Shown in pieces: positions 9,153-16,275 of a DNA stretch of 21,288 nucleotides. This DNA is from Paludibacteraceae bacterium (lineage in GTDB: Bacteria > Bacteroidota > Bacteroidia > Bacteroidales > Paludibacteraceae): positions 1 to 21,288 of the forward strand of contig JAFYMM010000209.1 in the NCBI GenBank assembly GCA_017550055.1. The letters are read 5' to 3'. Position numbers and translations under genes: made by a program. Position 1 is the stretch's first letter, and every line of letters starts with the position of its first letter. The notes under the pieces were generated by a model, which saw only the letters and a program-made list of their open reading frames with translations, was not told the origin of the DNA and did no database searches.

Positions 9153-10363
9153 TGCGTAAATTATTCTTCATATTATTCCTTTCTATTGTATCCTTTCTTA
9201 ATGCACAAAAGCTGACTGTTTCACAAGTCTTTAATCCAAAGCAGAAAGGAGAAAACAGTTATGTGAGTGATATCAAAAACGTATTGTCGTCAACTGCATC
9301 TGTAGAATTAAATAATATCTGTATCGCACTTGAACGAGAAGTCGGTGTAGAAATAGCAATTGTAATAGTGCCAGGCATAGAGGGGGATGACGAATACCGA
9401 TTTGCTTATGATTTATTTAACACTTGGCGTATAGGGAAAGAGGGCAAGAATAATGGTCTGCTTTGGCTCTATGTGGTTGATATTCGAGCAATGAAATTCG
9501 AAACGGGCTATGGTCTCGAAGGTCTATTGCCTGACGCTTACCTAAATTCTTTGCTCGACGAAAAAATATTTCCTTTGATGCGCGAAGGACGTGTAGATGA
9601 GGCTTTCGGCGTAGGTCTAACCGATATTTCAAGTAGGCTAACCACTGATTCGGCGCGCGAAGAACTATTGCTTAACACAGAATCTCCTCGGGTCATTATA
9701 GCCGATTTTTTGACGATTTATTTCACAATTGCGTTTTTGATACTTATCTTTCTTGCAATTTTGTTTTATAATCGCACGCAAAATCTTCGAGGCGAAAATA
9801 ACGTAATATATTATCGCATCAGCGATTTAGTTTTTGGGGCAAAAGTATTAGCCTTTGTTTTCCCACTGCCGATACTGTTCTTCTATTGGTATGCGTCAAA
9901 ATTTCATCGTTCGTTGCGCGAAAGACCAATAAAGTGTGACCATTGTGGTGGCTCTATGCGATTACTCTCTGAAGCAGAAGAAGACCACTATCTCAATTTC
10001 AAGCAACAAGCCGAAGAACGAGTTAAAAGTATCGACTACGACGTATGGAAGTGCAATGTGTGCGAGAATTACAAGGTCCTACCATACGAGAAACTAACGA
10101 CCAAATATCAATGCTGTCCGCAGTGTGGTGCAAAGACCTATAGCCTTGTCAGTGATAGAATAATCACTCCGGCCACATCATTCTCCACTGGTCGTGGCGA
10201 GAAAGTGCATGAATGCGCAAATTGCCATTGTTGCAAAATAGTACCTTATGTGATACCTATCATAATAGTATCACGAGGCAGTGGTGGTCGTGGCGGATTT
10301 TCTGGAGGTGGAAGTTTCGGTGGTGGTTTTTCAGGTGGCGGTGGAGCAGGAGGCCGATTTTAA
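9152..10363 (+). CDS. TPM-domain membrane protein with zinc-ribbon motifs and glycine-rich tail
   Basis: This 403-residue envelope protein has a signal peptide at residues 1-19 (ending FLNAQ), a TPM domain at about 30-170 (WRIGKEGKNNGLLWLYVV, ETGYGLEGLLPDAYL), and membrane helices near 188-210 and 226-255. A cysteine-rich region carries four CxxC-type pairs: CDHCGG, CNVCEN, CCPQCG and CANCHCC. The end is a low-complexity tail of Gly, Ser and Phe ending GGAGGRF. TPM domains occur in E. coli YgcG and the plant photosystem II repair factor TLP18.3. Bacterial versions are often encoded next to lemA, as here, and the role of that pair is unresolved. The four pairs could form two zinc ribbons; metal binding is inferred. 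It is coupled to the FKBP gene by a one-base overlap. Confidence 0.87.
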   Translation: MRKLFFILFLSIVSFLNAQKLTVSQVFNPKQKGENSYVSDIKNVLSSTASVELNNICIALEREVGVEIAIVIVPGIEGDDEYRFAYDLFNTWRIGKEGKNNGLLWLYVVDIRAMKFETGYGLEGLLPDAYLNSLLDEKIFPLMREGRVDEAFGVGLTDISSRLTTDSAREELLLNTESPRVIIADFLTIYFTIAFLILIFLAILFYNRTQNLRGENNVIYYRISDLVFGAKVLAFVFPLPILFFYWYASKFHRSLRERPIKCDHCGGSMRLLSEAEEDHYLNFKQQAEERVKSIDYDVWKCNVCENYKVLPYEKLTTKYQCCPQCGAKTYSLVSDRIITPATSFSTGRGEKVHECANCHCCKIVPYVIPIIIVSRGSGGRGGFSGGGSFGGGFSGGGGAGGRF

Positions 10364-10400
10364 TCTCTATTTATTCGCCTTCTCATCATAGGCTCTCCAT

Positions 10401-10456
10401 AACCTCTTCAAAGGATAGAGATACCTTCAAGCAACCTTCAAGCAAGAAGACTGACA
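10401..10456 (+). repeat. Dispersed intergenic element, short copy (copy A)
   Basis: This occupies the middle of the 168-bp gap between the TPM gene and lemA. Its left part (10401-10425) aligns with the left part of a second copy on the minus strand at 16276-16376, apart from a one-base indel and four substitutions. Its right 36 bases (10421-10456) match that copy at 31 positions, sharing TCAAGCAACCTTCA and AAGAAGACTG. It contains a perfect 11-bp tandem duplication of CCTTCAAGCAA at 10424-10445. It lacks the central 11-bp array found in the other copy. Confidence 0.8.
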
Positions 10457-10469
10457 TGTATAAAAAGCT

Positions 10470-10477
10470 TATTTTTG
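10470..10477 (+). promoter_or_regulatory. Possible -7 element for lemA
   Basis: TATTTTTG fits TAnnTTTG and lies 54 bases upstream of the lemA start. No TTTG is found 19-20 bases further upstream, and the region is AT-rich, so this may be a chance match. Confidence 0.3.
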
Positions 10478-10531
10478 ATATTTGAGCTATGTAAACATAA
10501 ATTATTATAAAACCAAAAATAAATAAAAAAT

Positions 10532-11125
10532 ATGATGAATCGTACAAAACTGATGTTAATTATCATCACTGCACTATTGGCAATAGCAGTGTTGTGGGTT
10601 GTAAATTCTTATAACCATATGGTAACAGCGCAAGAAGCTGTTACAACAGAGTGGTCAAATGTTGAAAGTCAGTATCAACGCCGTGCCGATTTGATTCCAA
10701 ATCTCGTGGCAACAGTCAAAGGTTATGCGACTCACGAGAGCGAAACACTTGAAAATGTAGTAAATGCTCGAGCTAAAGCAACACAAACTACTGTCGATAT
10801 TGACAATTTCTCACGTGAAGAATTCGAAAAATATCAAGAAGCTCAAGGTGAACTTAATTCAGCACTTGGCCGTTTAATGATGATTACAGAAAATTATCCC
10901 GATTTGAAAGCAAATCAAAACTTCCGCGACCTTCAAGAACAGTTAGAAGGTACCGAAAATCGCATTCAAGTTACACGCCAAGCATATAATAATACAGCAA
11001 AAGCTTATAACACCATGATTCGTCGTTTCCCAAATAACATTTTAAGTCGTATGTTTGGATTTGATATAGTTACATATTTTCATGCAGATGTTGAAGCTGC
11101 TAAAGCCCCACAAGTGAATTTCTAA
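10532..11125 (+). CDS. lemA: LemA family protein
   Basis: This 197-residue LemA-family protein has a single N-terminal membrane anchor (about residues 7-25) and a long helical extracytoplasmic domain. Family landmarks are SYNHMVTAQEAVTTEWSNVE, YQRRADLIPNLVATVKGYA, LENVVNARAKATQ and the C-terminal VTRQAYNNTAKAYNTMIRRFPNNI. The biochemical role is not known. The conserved neighbour is a TPM-domain protein, found here 168 bases upstream with a dispersed repeat between them. Two adjacent ATG codons (10532 and 10535) are possible starts and differ by one residue. The porin-like gene starts 3 nt downstream, so these two are co-transcribed. Confidence 0.95.
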   Translation: MMNRTKLMLIIITALLAIAVLWVVNSYNHMVTAQEAVTTEWSNVESQYQRRADLIPNLVATVKGYATHESETLENVVNARAKATQTTVDIDNFSREEFEKYQEAQGELNSALGRLMMITENYPDLKANQNFRDLQEQLEGTENRIQVTRQAYNNTAKAYNTMIRRFPNNILSRMFGFDIVTYFHADVEAAKAPQVNF

Positions 11126-11127
11126 AT

Positions 11128-11850
11128 ATGAAAAAAATATTTATAATACTATTTTGCATCTTGCAATGTGCATTAAGCATTAAAGTAAGTGCTCAGAAAT
11201 TAGGTTTTATTGGAGGTCCGTCAATGTCGTATGGCATTGTTACGCAAGTTGATAAATCTGCAACATTTACTATGTTGCCTGGTGGCGGTATGCATGCAGG
11301 TATGTTGTTTGAAATGGATGTTACAAATCGTTGGGGCTTTGATGCTGCAGTGATGTATGAAATGCGCACAATGCGTTGGAATATAAACTATAACAACGAT
11401 AGTACGTCAACCTATATTTCTAACAGATTTAAGCGACAATTAGGTTATCTAAATGTCCCATTCCACTTTTATGTCAACTTCCCTATGCAGAATGGCTATG
11501 TAGTCTCTTTGTTTGGTGGTCCGGTTTTCGCTTGTGGCTTGCATGGCACAGATTGGGCATGGGAAAATAATACCGAAAATGTGCCAACAGGAGTTCATAA
11601 ACCAGTAACACACGAAAAAGAAGATATGTTTGGCGAAGAAGGACGTATTGTGCGTTGTGAAATCGCCACAGAAGTAGGTTTAGCATTCAAATGGAATGGA
11701 TTACAAGGAAGATTATCTTATCAACACGGATTCAATAACGATAATTTTAATAAATACACCTACACGTTGCCTTTGAAGAATGCAAAACCTTATTTTACAC
11801 AAGGAACAGTAAAACTATCAGTGGCATACGTGTTTGACCTCCGTAAGTAA
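11128..11850 (+). CDS. Outer-membrane beta-barrel protein, PorT-like
   Basis: This 240-residue protein has a signal peptide (about residues 1-23, ending KVSAQ) followed by alternating short amphipathic strands. Segments include KLGFIGGPSMSYGIV, WGFDAAVMYEMRTMRWNI, YLNVPFHFYVNFPMQNGY, VVSLFGGPVFACGL, VGLAFKWNGLQGRLSYQHG and a final strand VKLSVAYVFDLRK. These are typical of Bacteroidetes outer-membrane beta-barrel (OMP_b-brl_2) proteins with about eight to ten strands. It begins 3 nt after lemA, suggesting co-expression with the LemA/TPM envelope pair. No substrate specificity can be read from the sequence. Confidence 0.8.
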   Translation: MKKIFIILFCILQCALSIKVSAQKLGFIGGPSMSYGIVTQVDKSATFTMLPGGGMHAGMLFEMDVTNRWGFDAAVMYEMRTMRWNINYNNDSTSTYISNRFKRQLGYLNVPFHFYVNFPMQNGYVVSLFGGPVFACGLHGTDWAWENNTENVPTGVHKPVTHEKEDMFGEEGRIVRCEIATEVGLAFKWNGLQGRLSYQHGFNNDNFNKYTYTLPLKNAKPYFTQGTVKLSVAYVFDLRK

Positions 11851-11853
11851 AAA

Positions 11854-11888
11854 TAATTAGTGATTCATTATTCGTAATTCATAATTAT
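11854..11888. repeat. Degenerate heptamer array upstream of fba
   Basis: Five consecutive 7-bp units can be read: TAATTAG, TGATTCA, TTATTCG, TAATTCA and TAATTAT. The array fills the space between the porin-like stop codon and the -7 element of the fba promoter, where the -33 box would be expected. Confidence 0.6.
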
Positions 11889-11892
11889 TTTG

Positions 11893-11900
11893 TATCTTTG
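11893..11900 (+). promoter_or_regulatory. Probable -7 promoter element of fba
   Basis: TATCTTTG is a full match to the TAnnTTTG element. It sits 79 bases upstream of the fba start, leaving an untranslated leader of roughly 70 bases. The position 18-20 bases upstream falls inside the heptamer array and has TTCG, not TTTG. Confidence 0.65.
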
Positions 11901-11979
11901 CAAAACAAATCTTAATAAATAATAAGCGCAGTCGGGGCATTATTTTTGGTCTCTTACTCGCTACTAAAGGATTAAATAT

Positions 11980-12975
11980 ATGGTAAGTTATAAAGAATTA
12001 GGCCTTGTGAACACCAAAGAAATGTTCAAAGGCGCAGTAGAAGGCGGTTATGCAATTCCTGCATTCAACTTCAACAACATGGAACAAATGCAAGCTATTA
12101 TTCAAGCTTGTGCTGAAACAAAATCTCCTGTAATTCTTCAAGTGTCAAGTGGAGCACGTAAATATGCTAACCAAACACTTCTTCGTTATATGGCACAAGG
12201 TGCTGTTGAATATGCAAAAGAACTTGGTTGGGAAAAACCACAAATTTGTCTCCACCTTGACCATGGTGACACATTCGAGCTTTGCAAATCTTGTATCGAT
12301 ATGGGCTTCTCTTCTGTTATGATCGATGGTTCACACCATTCTTATGAAGAAAATATCGAACTTACTAAAAAAGTAGTTGAATATGCTCACCAATATGGCG
12401 TTACAGTAGAAGGCGAACTTGGTGTACTTGCTGGTATTGAAGATGATGTTGTTGCTGAACATCACACATACACTCGTCCAGAAGAAGTAGTTGACTTCGT
12501 AAAACGTACAGGTGTTGACTCATTGGCTATCTCTATTGGTACATCTCACGGTGCTAACAAATTCACTCCTGCACAATGTACTCGCGATGCTAATGGTATG
12601 CTTGTTCCACCACCATTGCGTTTCGACATTCTTCACGAAATCGAAAAACAAATCCCTGGTTTCCCTATCGTACTTCATGGTTCATCTTCAGTTCCACAAG
12701 AATATGTTGAAACAATCAACTCTAATGGAGGTAAATTGAAAGATGCTATCGGCATTCCAGAAGAACAACTTCGCGAAGCTGCAAAATCTGCAGTTTGCAA
12801 AATCAATATTGACTCTGATGGTCGTCTTGCAATGACTGCATCAGTTCGTAAATTCTTAATTGAGCAACCTGATAAATTTGACCCACGTCAATATCTTGGC
12901 CCAGCTCGCGAAGAACTCAAAAAACTCTATATGCACAAAGTTAATAATGTGCTTGGTTCTGCAGGTAAAGCTTAA
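11980..12975 (+). CDS. fba: Class II fructose-1,6-bisphosphate aldolase
   Basis: This 331-residue zinc enzyme of glycolysis and gluconeogenesis cleaves fructose-1,6-bisphosphate to glyceraldehyde-3-phosphate and dihydroxyacetone phosphate. The class II active site is clear: LHLDHGDTFE gives catalytic Asp94 and zinc ligand His95, SIGTSHGANKF gives His190, and VLHGSSSVP gives His233. DGSHHSYEENI and the substrate loop are also present. The N-terminal AIPAFNFNNMEQMQA is canonical. Codon use is strongly biased (CAA Gln, CTT Leu, CGT Arg, GCT Ala), as expected for an abundant enzyme. The gene has its own -7 element, a leader of about 70 bases and a strong terminator, so it forms a single-gene unit. 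It complements pfkA, the preceding glycolytic step, encoded on the other strand. Confidence 0.97.
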   Translation: MVSYKELGLVNTKEMFKGAVEGGYAIPAFNFNNMEQMQAIIQACAETKSPVILQVSSGARKYANQTLLRYMAQGAVEYAKELGWEKPQICLHLDHGDTFELCKSCIDMGFSSVMIDGSHHSYEENIELTKKVVEYAHQYGVTVEGELGVLAGIEDDVVAEHHTYTRPEEVVDFVKRTGVDSLAISIGTSHGANKFTPAQCTRDANGMLVPPPLRFDILHEIEKQIPGFPIVLHGSSSVPQEYVETINSNGGKLKDAIGIPEEQLREAAKSAVCKINIDSDGRLAMTASVRKFLIEQPDKFDPRQYLGPAREELKKLYMHKVNNVLGSAGKA

Positions 12976-13000
12976 TAATTTTGTTTGAAATATTTATTTT

Positions 13001-13036
13001 AAAAAGAGCAAATCCAAACGGATTTGCTCTTTTTTG
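13001..13036 (+). terminator. Strong terminator of fba, probably bidirectional
   Basis: A perfect hairpin has the stem AAAAAGAGCAAATCC / GGATTTGCTCTTTTT with loop AAAC, followed by T on the plus strand and preceded by an A-run. The same structure would therefore work for the convergent glycerophosphodiesterase gene on the minus strand, for which no separate terminator is visible in 13037-13090. Confidence 0.92.
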
Positions 13037-13090
13037 TTATAAGTTTAATAAAAATTGTTTTACCTTAGTGGAGGTTTTGTTCTTTTAGTA

Positions 13091-13897
13091 TTATTTTGTG
13101 TCAAGAACTATATTGTTATCTAAATTTTCAGGGTCTAAATAGTCAGTAGTGATAAAGTCGCACCCTATTGAAGTGTAATTCTTATAAGCTGAGGGGTCAT
13201 TTACAGTCCAAACATTTACTTTTAGTCCAGCTTTGTGGAATTTTTCCACTGTCTCTTTGTTGAAACAGCTGGACTTAATGTCTACATCCATTTTCCATTC
13301 AACGCACCAATCAAAATGATTTTCCCAATTTGAATTTGTTAGGAATTGCAATTTAATATCAGGATAATTTCTTCTAAGATACTCTAAGCAAGGTTTCATA
13401 GAGGTTAAAATTACGCATTTATCTCTAAACCCCTTTTCTTCAATCAATTTTACCAATTTAGGCATTCCAGATTGGTCGTTGCTATTGATTCCAGTTGCCC
13501 ATTTTAATTCAATCACTGGGGATACTTTATATTTTGAGCAAATATCGAGAAATTCTTCTAATGTACAAATCTTTCCGGTATATTGTATTCCTCCTCGTGT
13601 TTGAGTATAGGTTTCAGCTTTTAATTGCTCTAAAGTTGACGAACTAATTGTGAGTGATCCTCCTAATCGTTCTGTTGTGTCATCATGAGTTAGTACAATA
13701 GTTCCATCACCTGCAACTTTTATATCGCACTCCAAAAAATCATATCCTTTTAGTGCTCCATTTATAAATGCTTCAGAAGTATTTTCCACTCCCCAATAAC
13801 TTCCTCTATGTCCGACTAATAGTGGTTGGGCATTGATTAAAATACAAAATAGAGATAAGGAAATAGTGAATAGCGATTTGAAAATAGAGTATTTCAT
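13091..13897 (-). CDS. Secreted glycerophosphodiester phosphodiesterase
   Basis: This 268-residue enzyme of the GDPD family hydrolyses glycerophosphodiesters to glycerol-3-phosphate and an alcohol. A signal peptide spans about residues 1-23 (ILINAQ), so it acts outside the cytoplasm. The catalytic and metal signature is complete: VGHRG (His30, Arg31), ENTSEAF (Glu38, Asn39), LECDIK (Glu56, Asp58) and LTHDDTTERL (His71, Asp72). The C-terminal barrel includes LKVNVWTVNDPS and FITTDYLDP. An upstream in-frame GTG at 13921 would add eight residues before the signal peptide and would overlap the promoter, so the ATG at 13897 is chosen. The gene follows the initiator tRNA on the same strand but has its own promoter behind the tRNA terminator. 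Confidence 0.92.
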   Translation of the reverse strand: MKYSIFKSLFTISLSLFCILINAQPLLVGHRGSYWGVENTSEAFINGALKGYDFLECDIKVAGDGTIVLTHDDTTERLGGSLTISSSTLEQLKAETYTQTRGGIQYTGKICTLEEFLDICSKYKVSPVIELKWATGINSNDQSGMPKLVKLIEEKGFRDKCVILTSMKPCLEYLRRNYPDIKLQFLTNSNWENHFDWCVEWKMDVDIKSSCFNKETVEKFHKAGLKVNVWTVNDPSAYKNYTSIGCDFITTDYLDPENLDNNIVLDTK

Positions 13898-13920
13898 AAT
13901 GTGGAATTTTAAATATGCCA

Positions 13921-13952
13921 CAAAGGTAGTAAATAAATTTTGCTATTCCAAG
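13921..13952 (-). promoter_or_regulatory. Promoter of the glycerophosphodiesterase gene
   Basis: On the minus strand TACCTTTG (13921-13928) matches TAnnTTTG exactly. CTTG, one base off TTTG, lies 20 bases upstream (13949-13952). The -7 element is 23 bases before the ATG, between the tRNA terminator and the gene. Confidence 0.65.
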
Positions 13953-13963
13953 AAAATATATAT

Positions 13964-13992
13964 AAAAAAAGAGACGTAAATAATTACGTCTC
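13964..13992 (-). terminator. Terminator of the initiator tRNA gene
   Basis: The hairpin has a 9-bp stem, GAGACGTAA / TTACGTCTC, with a 4-base loop. On the minus strand it is followed by seven T residues. It lies 8 bases beyond the tRNA 3' end. The stem closely resembles the terminator at 14289-14316. Confidence 0.9.
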
Positions 13993-14000
13993 TAACTTAG

Positions 14001-14072
<72 letters not shown>

Positions 14073-14084
14073 ATGTTTTTTGTC

Positions 14085-14148
14085 AGGAAATCGCTTTTGC
14101 TCAACAATTAAAGTAAGCTTTATTGTGTTCGCTTAATTGCGATTTTCT
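14085..14148 (-). other. Predicted leader hairpin upstream of tRNA-fMet
   Basis: An inverted repeat pairs AGGAAATCG (14085-14093) with CGATTTTCT (14140-14148), allowing one G-U pair. CAATTAA (14105-14111) pairs with TTAATTG (14133-14139), with a bulge of about 11 bases on one side. It fills the transcribed spacer between the promoter and the mature 5' end of the tRNA, so the primary transcript could begin with this stem. Confidence 0.5.
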
Positions 14149-14153
14149 GAATG

Positions 14154-14184
14154 CAAAGGTACAACTTTTTTTGAAAATACCAAA
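14154..14184 (-). promoter_or_regulatory. Promoter of the initiator tRNA gene
   Basis: On the minus strand a perfect -33 TTTG (14181-14184) and a perfect -7 TACCTTTG (14154-14161) are separated by 19 bases. This is the best match in the window to the Bacteroidetes housekeeping promoter. Transcription should start near 14148, leaving a leader of about 75 bases before the tRNA. The stretch 14185-14287 beyond it shows no further feature. Confidence 0.85.
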
Positions 14185-14288
14185 ATATTTGGCATATATT
14201 TTTGCATAAAATTTATTTTGTATTGATTATTAGTGTGTTATTTGTATGTTGATTTCTTAAAATTATGTTGTAGAACATGATTTTTAAG

Positions 14289-14316
14289 AAAAAAGAGACG
14301 CAAAATAGTGCGTCTC
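14289..14316 (-). terminator. Terminator of pfkA
   Basis: The hairpin has an 8-bp stem, GAGACGCA / TGCGTCTC, with loop AAATAG. On the minus strand it is followed by six T residues. It lies about 25 bases beyond the pfkA stop codon and shares the TAGAGACG / CGTCTC stem with the tRNA terminator 300 bases away. Confidence 0.9.
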
Positions 14317-14342
14317 TACTATGAAAAATTCTTGTTTTGGAG

Positions 14343-15320
14343 TTAAATTGATAAAATTTGCAACACATTTACCTTTTCAAGGTTCACTTGTTTGTCGTCT
14401 TTTATTGCTTTTGAAAATGGTACATGTACAATTTCGTCGTTTACTATGCCTATCATGATGGAGCGTTGTTCGTCCATTAGTGCCTCGATAGCAGCTACGC
14501 CCATGCGAGAAGCTAATATGCGGTCGTAGGCAGTAGGGGAGCCACCACGTTGTAAGTGACCAAGGATTGATACGCGGATGTCGTATTCAGGATATTGCTG
14601 GTGGATGCGGTCAGCCATTGCTTGTGCGCCACCTCCGCCTTCGGCAACTATAACGATACTACTATTTTTAGATTTGCGGAAACCATTATTGATAAGTTCG
14701 TCGAGTTGGGCAACAGAGGTTTCTTTTTCGGGTATAATTGCAGCTTCGGAGCCAGATGCAATAGCTGAGTTGAGGGCAAGGAATCCTGCGTCACGCCCCA
14801 TGACTTCGATAAAGAAAAGGCGTTCGTGTGAGGTGGCTGTGTCGCGGATTTTGTCGATACACTCCATGATGGTGTTAAGTGCAGTGTCGTAGCCAACTGT
14901 TGAGTCAGTGCCCCAAAGGTCGTTGTCGATAGTGCCTGGAATGCCTACGATTGGCATATTAAACTCTTGTGCAAACGCACGAGCACCTGTGAATGTGCCA
15001 TCGCCACCGATTACTACGAGGGCATCTATGCCTTCGCGTTGTATGGTGTCGTAGGCCCATTTTCGTCCCTCTGCGGTTTTGAATTCATTGCAACGAGCAG
15101 ATTTTAATATCGTGCCTCCTTGTTGGATTATATTGCTTACGTCTTGAGTTTCGAATTCTTTTATTTCGCCCGTAATAAGACCTTTGTAGCCACGATAGAT
15201 GGCTTTGACTTTTATGCCGTTATATATAGCAGCGCGAGTTACGGCTCGTATTGCTGCGTTCATTCCTGGAGCATCGCCTCCTGAGGTGAGAACTCCGATA
15301 CATTTTAATTCGTATTGCAC
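14343..15320 (-). CDS. pfkA: ATP-dependent 6-phosphofructokinase
   Basis: This 325-residue enzyme phosphorylates fructose-6-phosphate to fructose-1,6-bisphosphate, the committed step of glycolysis. Visible motifs are GGDAPGMNAA (residues 14-23), GGDGT (105-109), PGTIDND (128-134, catalytic Asp132), MGRDAGFLAL, EGGGG and LGHLQRGGSP. Glycines at both donor-specificity positions (Gly108 of GGDGT and Gly129 of PGTID) point to ATP, not pyrophosphate. The reading frame stays open to 15467, overlapping ispH, but the extra 49 residues are not conserved-looking and read through a heptamer repeat. The only sensible start is the GTG at 15320, giving VQYELKCIGVLTSGG. It lies 41 bases after ispH and ends before its own terminator, so it is probably the last gene of an ispH-pfkA transcript. 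Confidence 0.95.
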   Translation of the reverse strand: MQYELKCIGVLTSGGDAPGMNAAIRAVTRAAIYNGIKVKAIYRGYKGLITGEIKEFETQDVSNIIQQGGTILKSARCNEFKTAEGRKWAYDTIQREGIDALVVIGGDGTFTGARAFAQEFNMPIVGIPGTIDNDLWGTDSTVGYDTALNTIMECIDKIRDTATSHERLFFIEVMGRDAGFLALNSAIASGSEAAIIPEKETSVAQLDELINNGFRKSKNSSIVIVAEGGGGAQAMADRIHQQYPEYDIRVSILGHLQRGGSPTAYDRILASRMGVAAIEALMDEQRSIMIGIVNDEIVHVPFSKAIKDDKQVNLEKVNVLQILSI

Positions 15321-15337
15321 CTTTATGTGATATTTAA

Positions 15338-15372
15338 TGATTAGTGTATAGTGTATAGTGATTAGTGATTGT
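15338..15372. repeat. Heptamer array across the ispH stop codon and ispH-pfkA spacer
   Basis: Plus-strand units are TGATTAG, TGTATAG, TGTATAG, TGATTAG and TGATTGT, an exact 7-bp period over 35 bases. The ispH stop codon (15362-15364) lies inside it, and the array occupies more than half of the 41-base spacer before pfkA. Confidence 0.8.
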
Positions 15373-16249
15373 CGAGAGATTCGATTTGTAATTTTACGGC
15401 TTCCATTAGCCATTTTGGTGTGCTTGTGGCTCCACAGATGCCTACTGAGTCGGCGTTGTTGAGCCATTCGGCTTGTAGTTCGTTGGGTGAAGATACTAAG
15501 TGGGTGCGAGGGTTAATGCTTTGGCACTCATTGAAAAGTACTTTGCCGTTGCTACTTTTGGCTCCTGCAACAAATAGTATTACGTCGAATTGAGCTGCAA
15601 ATTTCTTGATATCTGGAATCCTGTTTGCTACGTTGCGACAAATGGTGTCGTGATACTCAAAGTGGATGCTATTGTCGGTTGTCGGTTGAATGTTGTCGGT
15701 TGAGAGTTTTTCTTTTATTTTATTGACTAGACTGTTGAAGCCTTCGATTGATTTGGTTGTTTGCGAAAATAGTATGATTGGACGGTTGAAATCTATTTTG
15801 CTTAAATCGTTTTCGTCCTCAATTACAACGGCTTTGCCTTCGGTTTGCCCTTCGAGCCCGATTACTTCGGCATGGCCTATTTTGCCATAAATGACAATTT
15901 GGGCTTCGGGGTGGGTGGTGTAGGCTTGTTTGATTTTTTGTTGTAATTTTAGCACTACGGGGCATGTGGCATCTATGATTTTGATGTTGTTTTGCTGTGC
16001 AATTTCGTAGGTGTGAGGCGGTTCGCCATGAGCGCGAAGTAGCACTCGTGCGTTTTGCAATTCGGCTAATTGGGCGTGGTCGATGGTTATTAGTCCGAGA
16101 CGTGTCAGGCGTTCGACCTCTTGGCCATTATGGACTATGTCGCCGAGGCAATATAGGGGTTGTTCTTTTTCGAGTTCGGATTCGGCTGTTGATGTTGCAC
16201 GCATCACGCCGAAGCAAAATCCGGAATTTTTGTCTATTTCTATTTTCAT
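15362..16249 (-). CDS. ispH: 4-hydroxy-3-methylbut-2-enyl diphosphate reductase
   Basis: This 295-residue [4Fe-4S] enzyme carries out the last step of the MEP isoprenoid pathway, reducing HMBPP to IPP and DMAPP. The three cluster cysteines are Cys12 (SGFCFGV), Cys96 (IDATCPVV) and Cys204 (DTICRNVANR). Active-site histidines occur at His40 (GDIVHNGQ), His74 (LRAHGEPP) and His126 (GKIGHAEV), and GATSTPKWLMEAV closes the domain. Between His126 and Cys204 lies a polar stretch (STDNIQPTTDNS, about 183-194) encoded by a heptamer repeat. It follows the DUF5686 gene with a 153-base gap holding a dispersed repeat, and probably shares a transcript with pfkA. Confidence 0.96.
   Translation of the reverse strand: MKIEIDKNSGFCFGVMRATSTAESELEKEQPLYCLGDIVHNGQEVERLTRLGLITIDHAQLAELQNARVLLRAHGEPPHTYEIAQQNNIKIIDATCPVVLKLQQKIKQAYTTHPEAQIVIYGKIGHAEVIGLEGQTEGKAVVIEDENDLSKIDFNRPIILFSQTTKSIEGFNSLVNKIKEKLSTDNIQPTTDNSIHFEYHDTICRNVANRIPDIKKFAAQFDVILFVAGAKSSNGKVLFNECQSINPRTHLVSSPNELQAEWLNNADSVGICGATSTPKWLMEAVKLQIESLDNH
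15672..15706. repeat. Heptamer array inside ispH
   Basis: Plus-strand units are TTGTCGG, TTGTCGG, TTGAATG, TTGTCGG and TTGAGAG. Five units of period 7 lie within the coding region and encode the STDNIQPTTDNS stretch. Because 7 is not a multiple of 3, gain or loss of one unit would shift the ispH frame. Confidence 0.75.
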
Positions 16250-16275
16250 GTTGGTTGAGTAGTCTGTTTTTTTTG

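Noticed and set aside
10424..10445. CRISPR-like direct repeats at 10424 and 16315
   Set aside because: Units are only 11 bp, adjacent without spacers, and no cas genes are present. They belong to the dispersed repeat element.
10213..10485. Plus-strand ORF of 90 codons after the TPM gene
   Set aside because: It is an off-frame reading of the glycine-rich tail followed by repeat sequence. There is no signal of protein conservation.
11901..11979. Possible riboswitch in the fba leader
   Set aside because: The leader is only about 70-79 bases, partly AT-rich, and I see no known aptamer core or an alternative terminator hairpin.
14343..15467. Long form of pfkA with 49 extra N-terminal residues starting inside ispH
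   Set aside because: The extension overlaps the end of ispH by about 106 bases, reads through the heptamer array, and has no resemblance to phosphofructokinase N termini. GTG at 15320 gives a normal family length.
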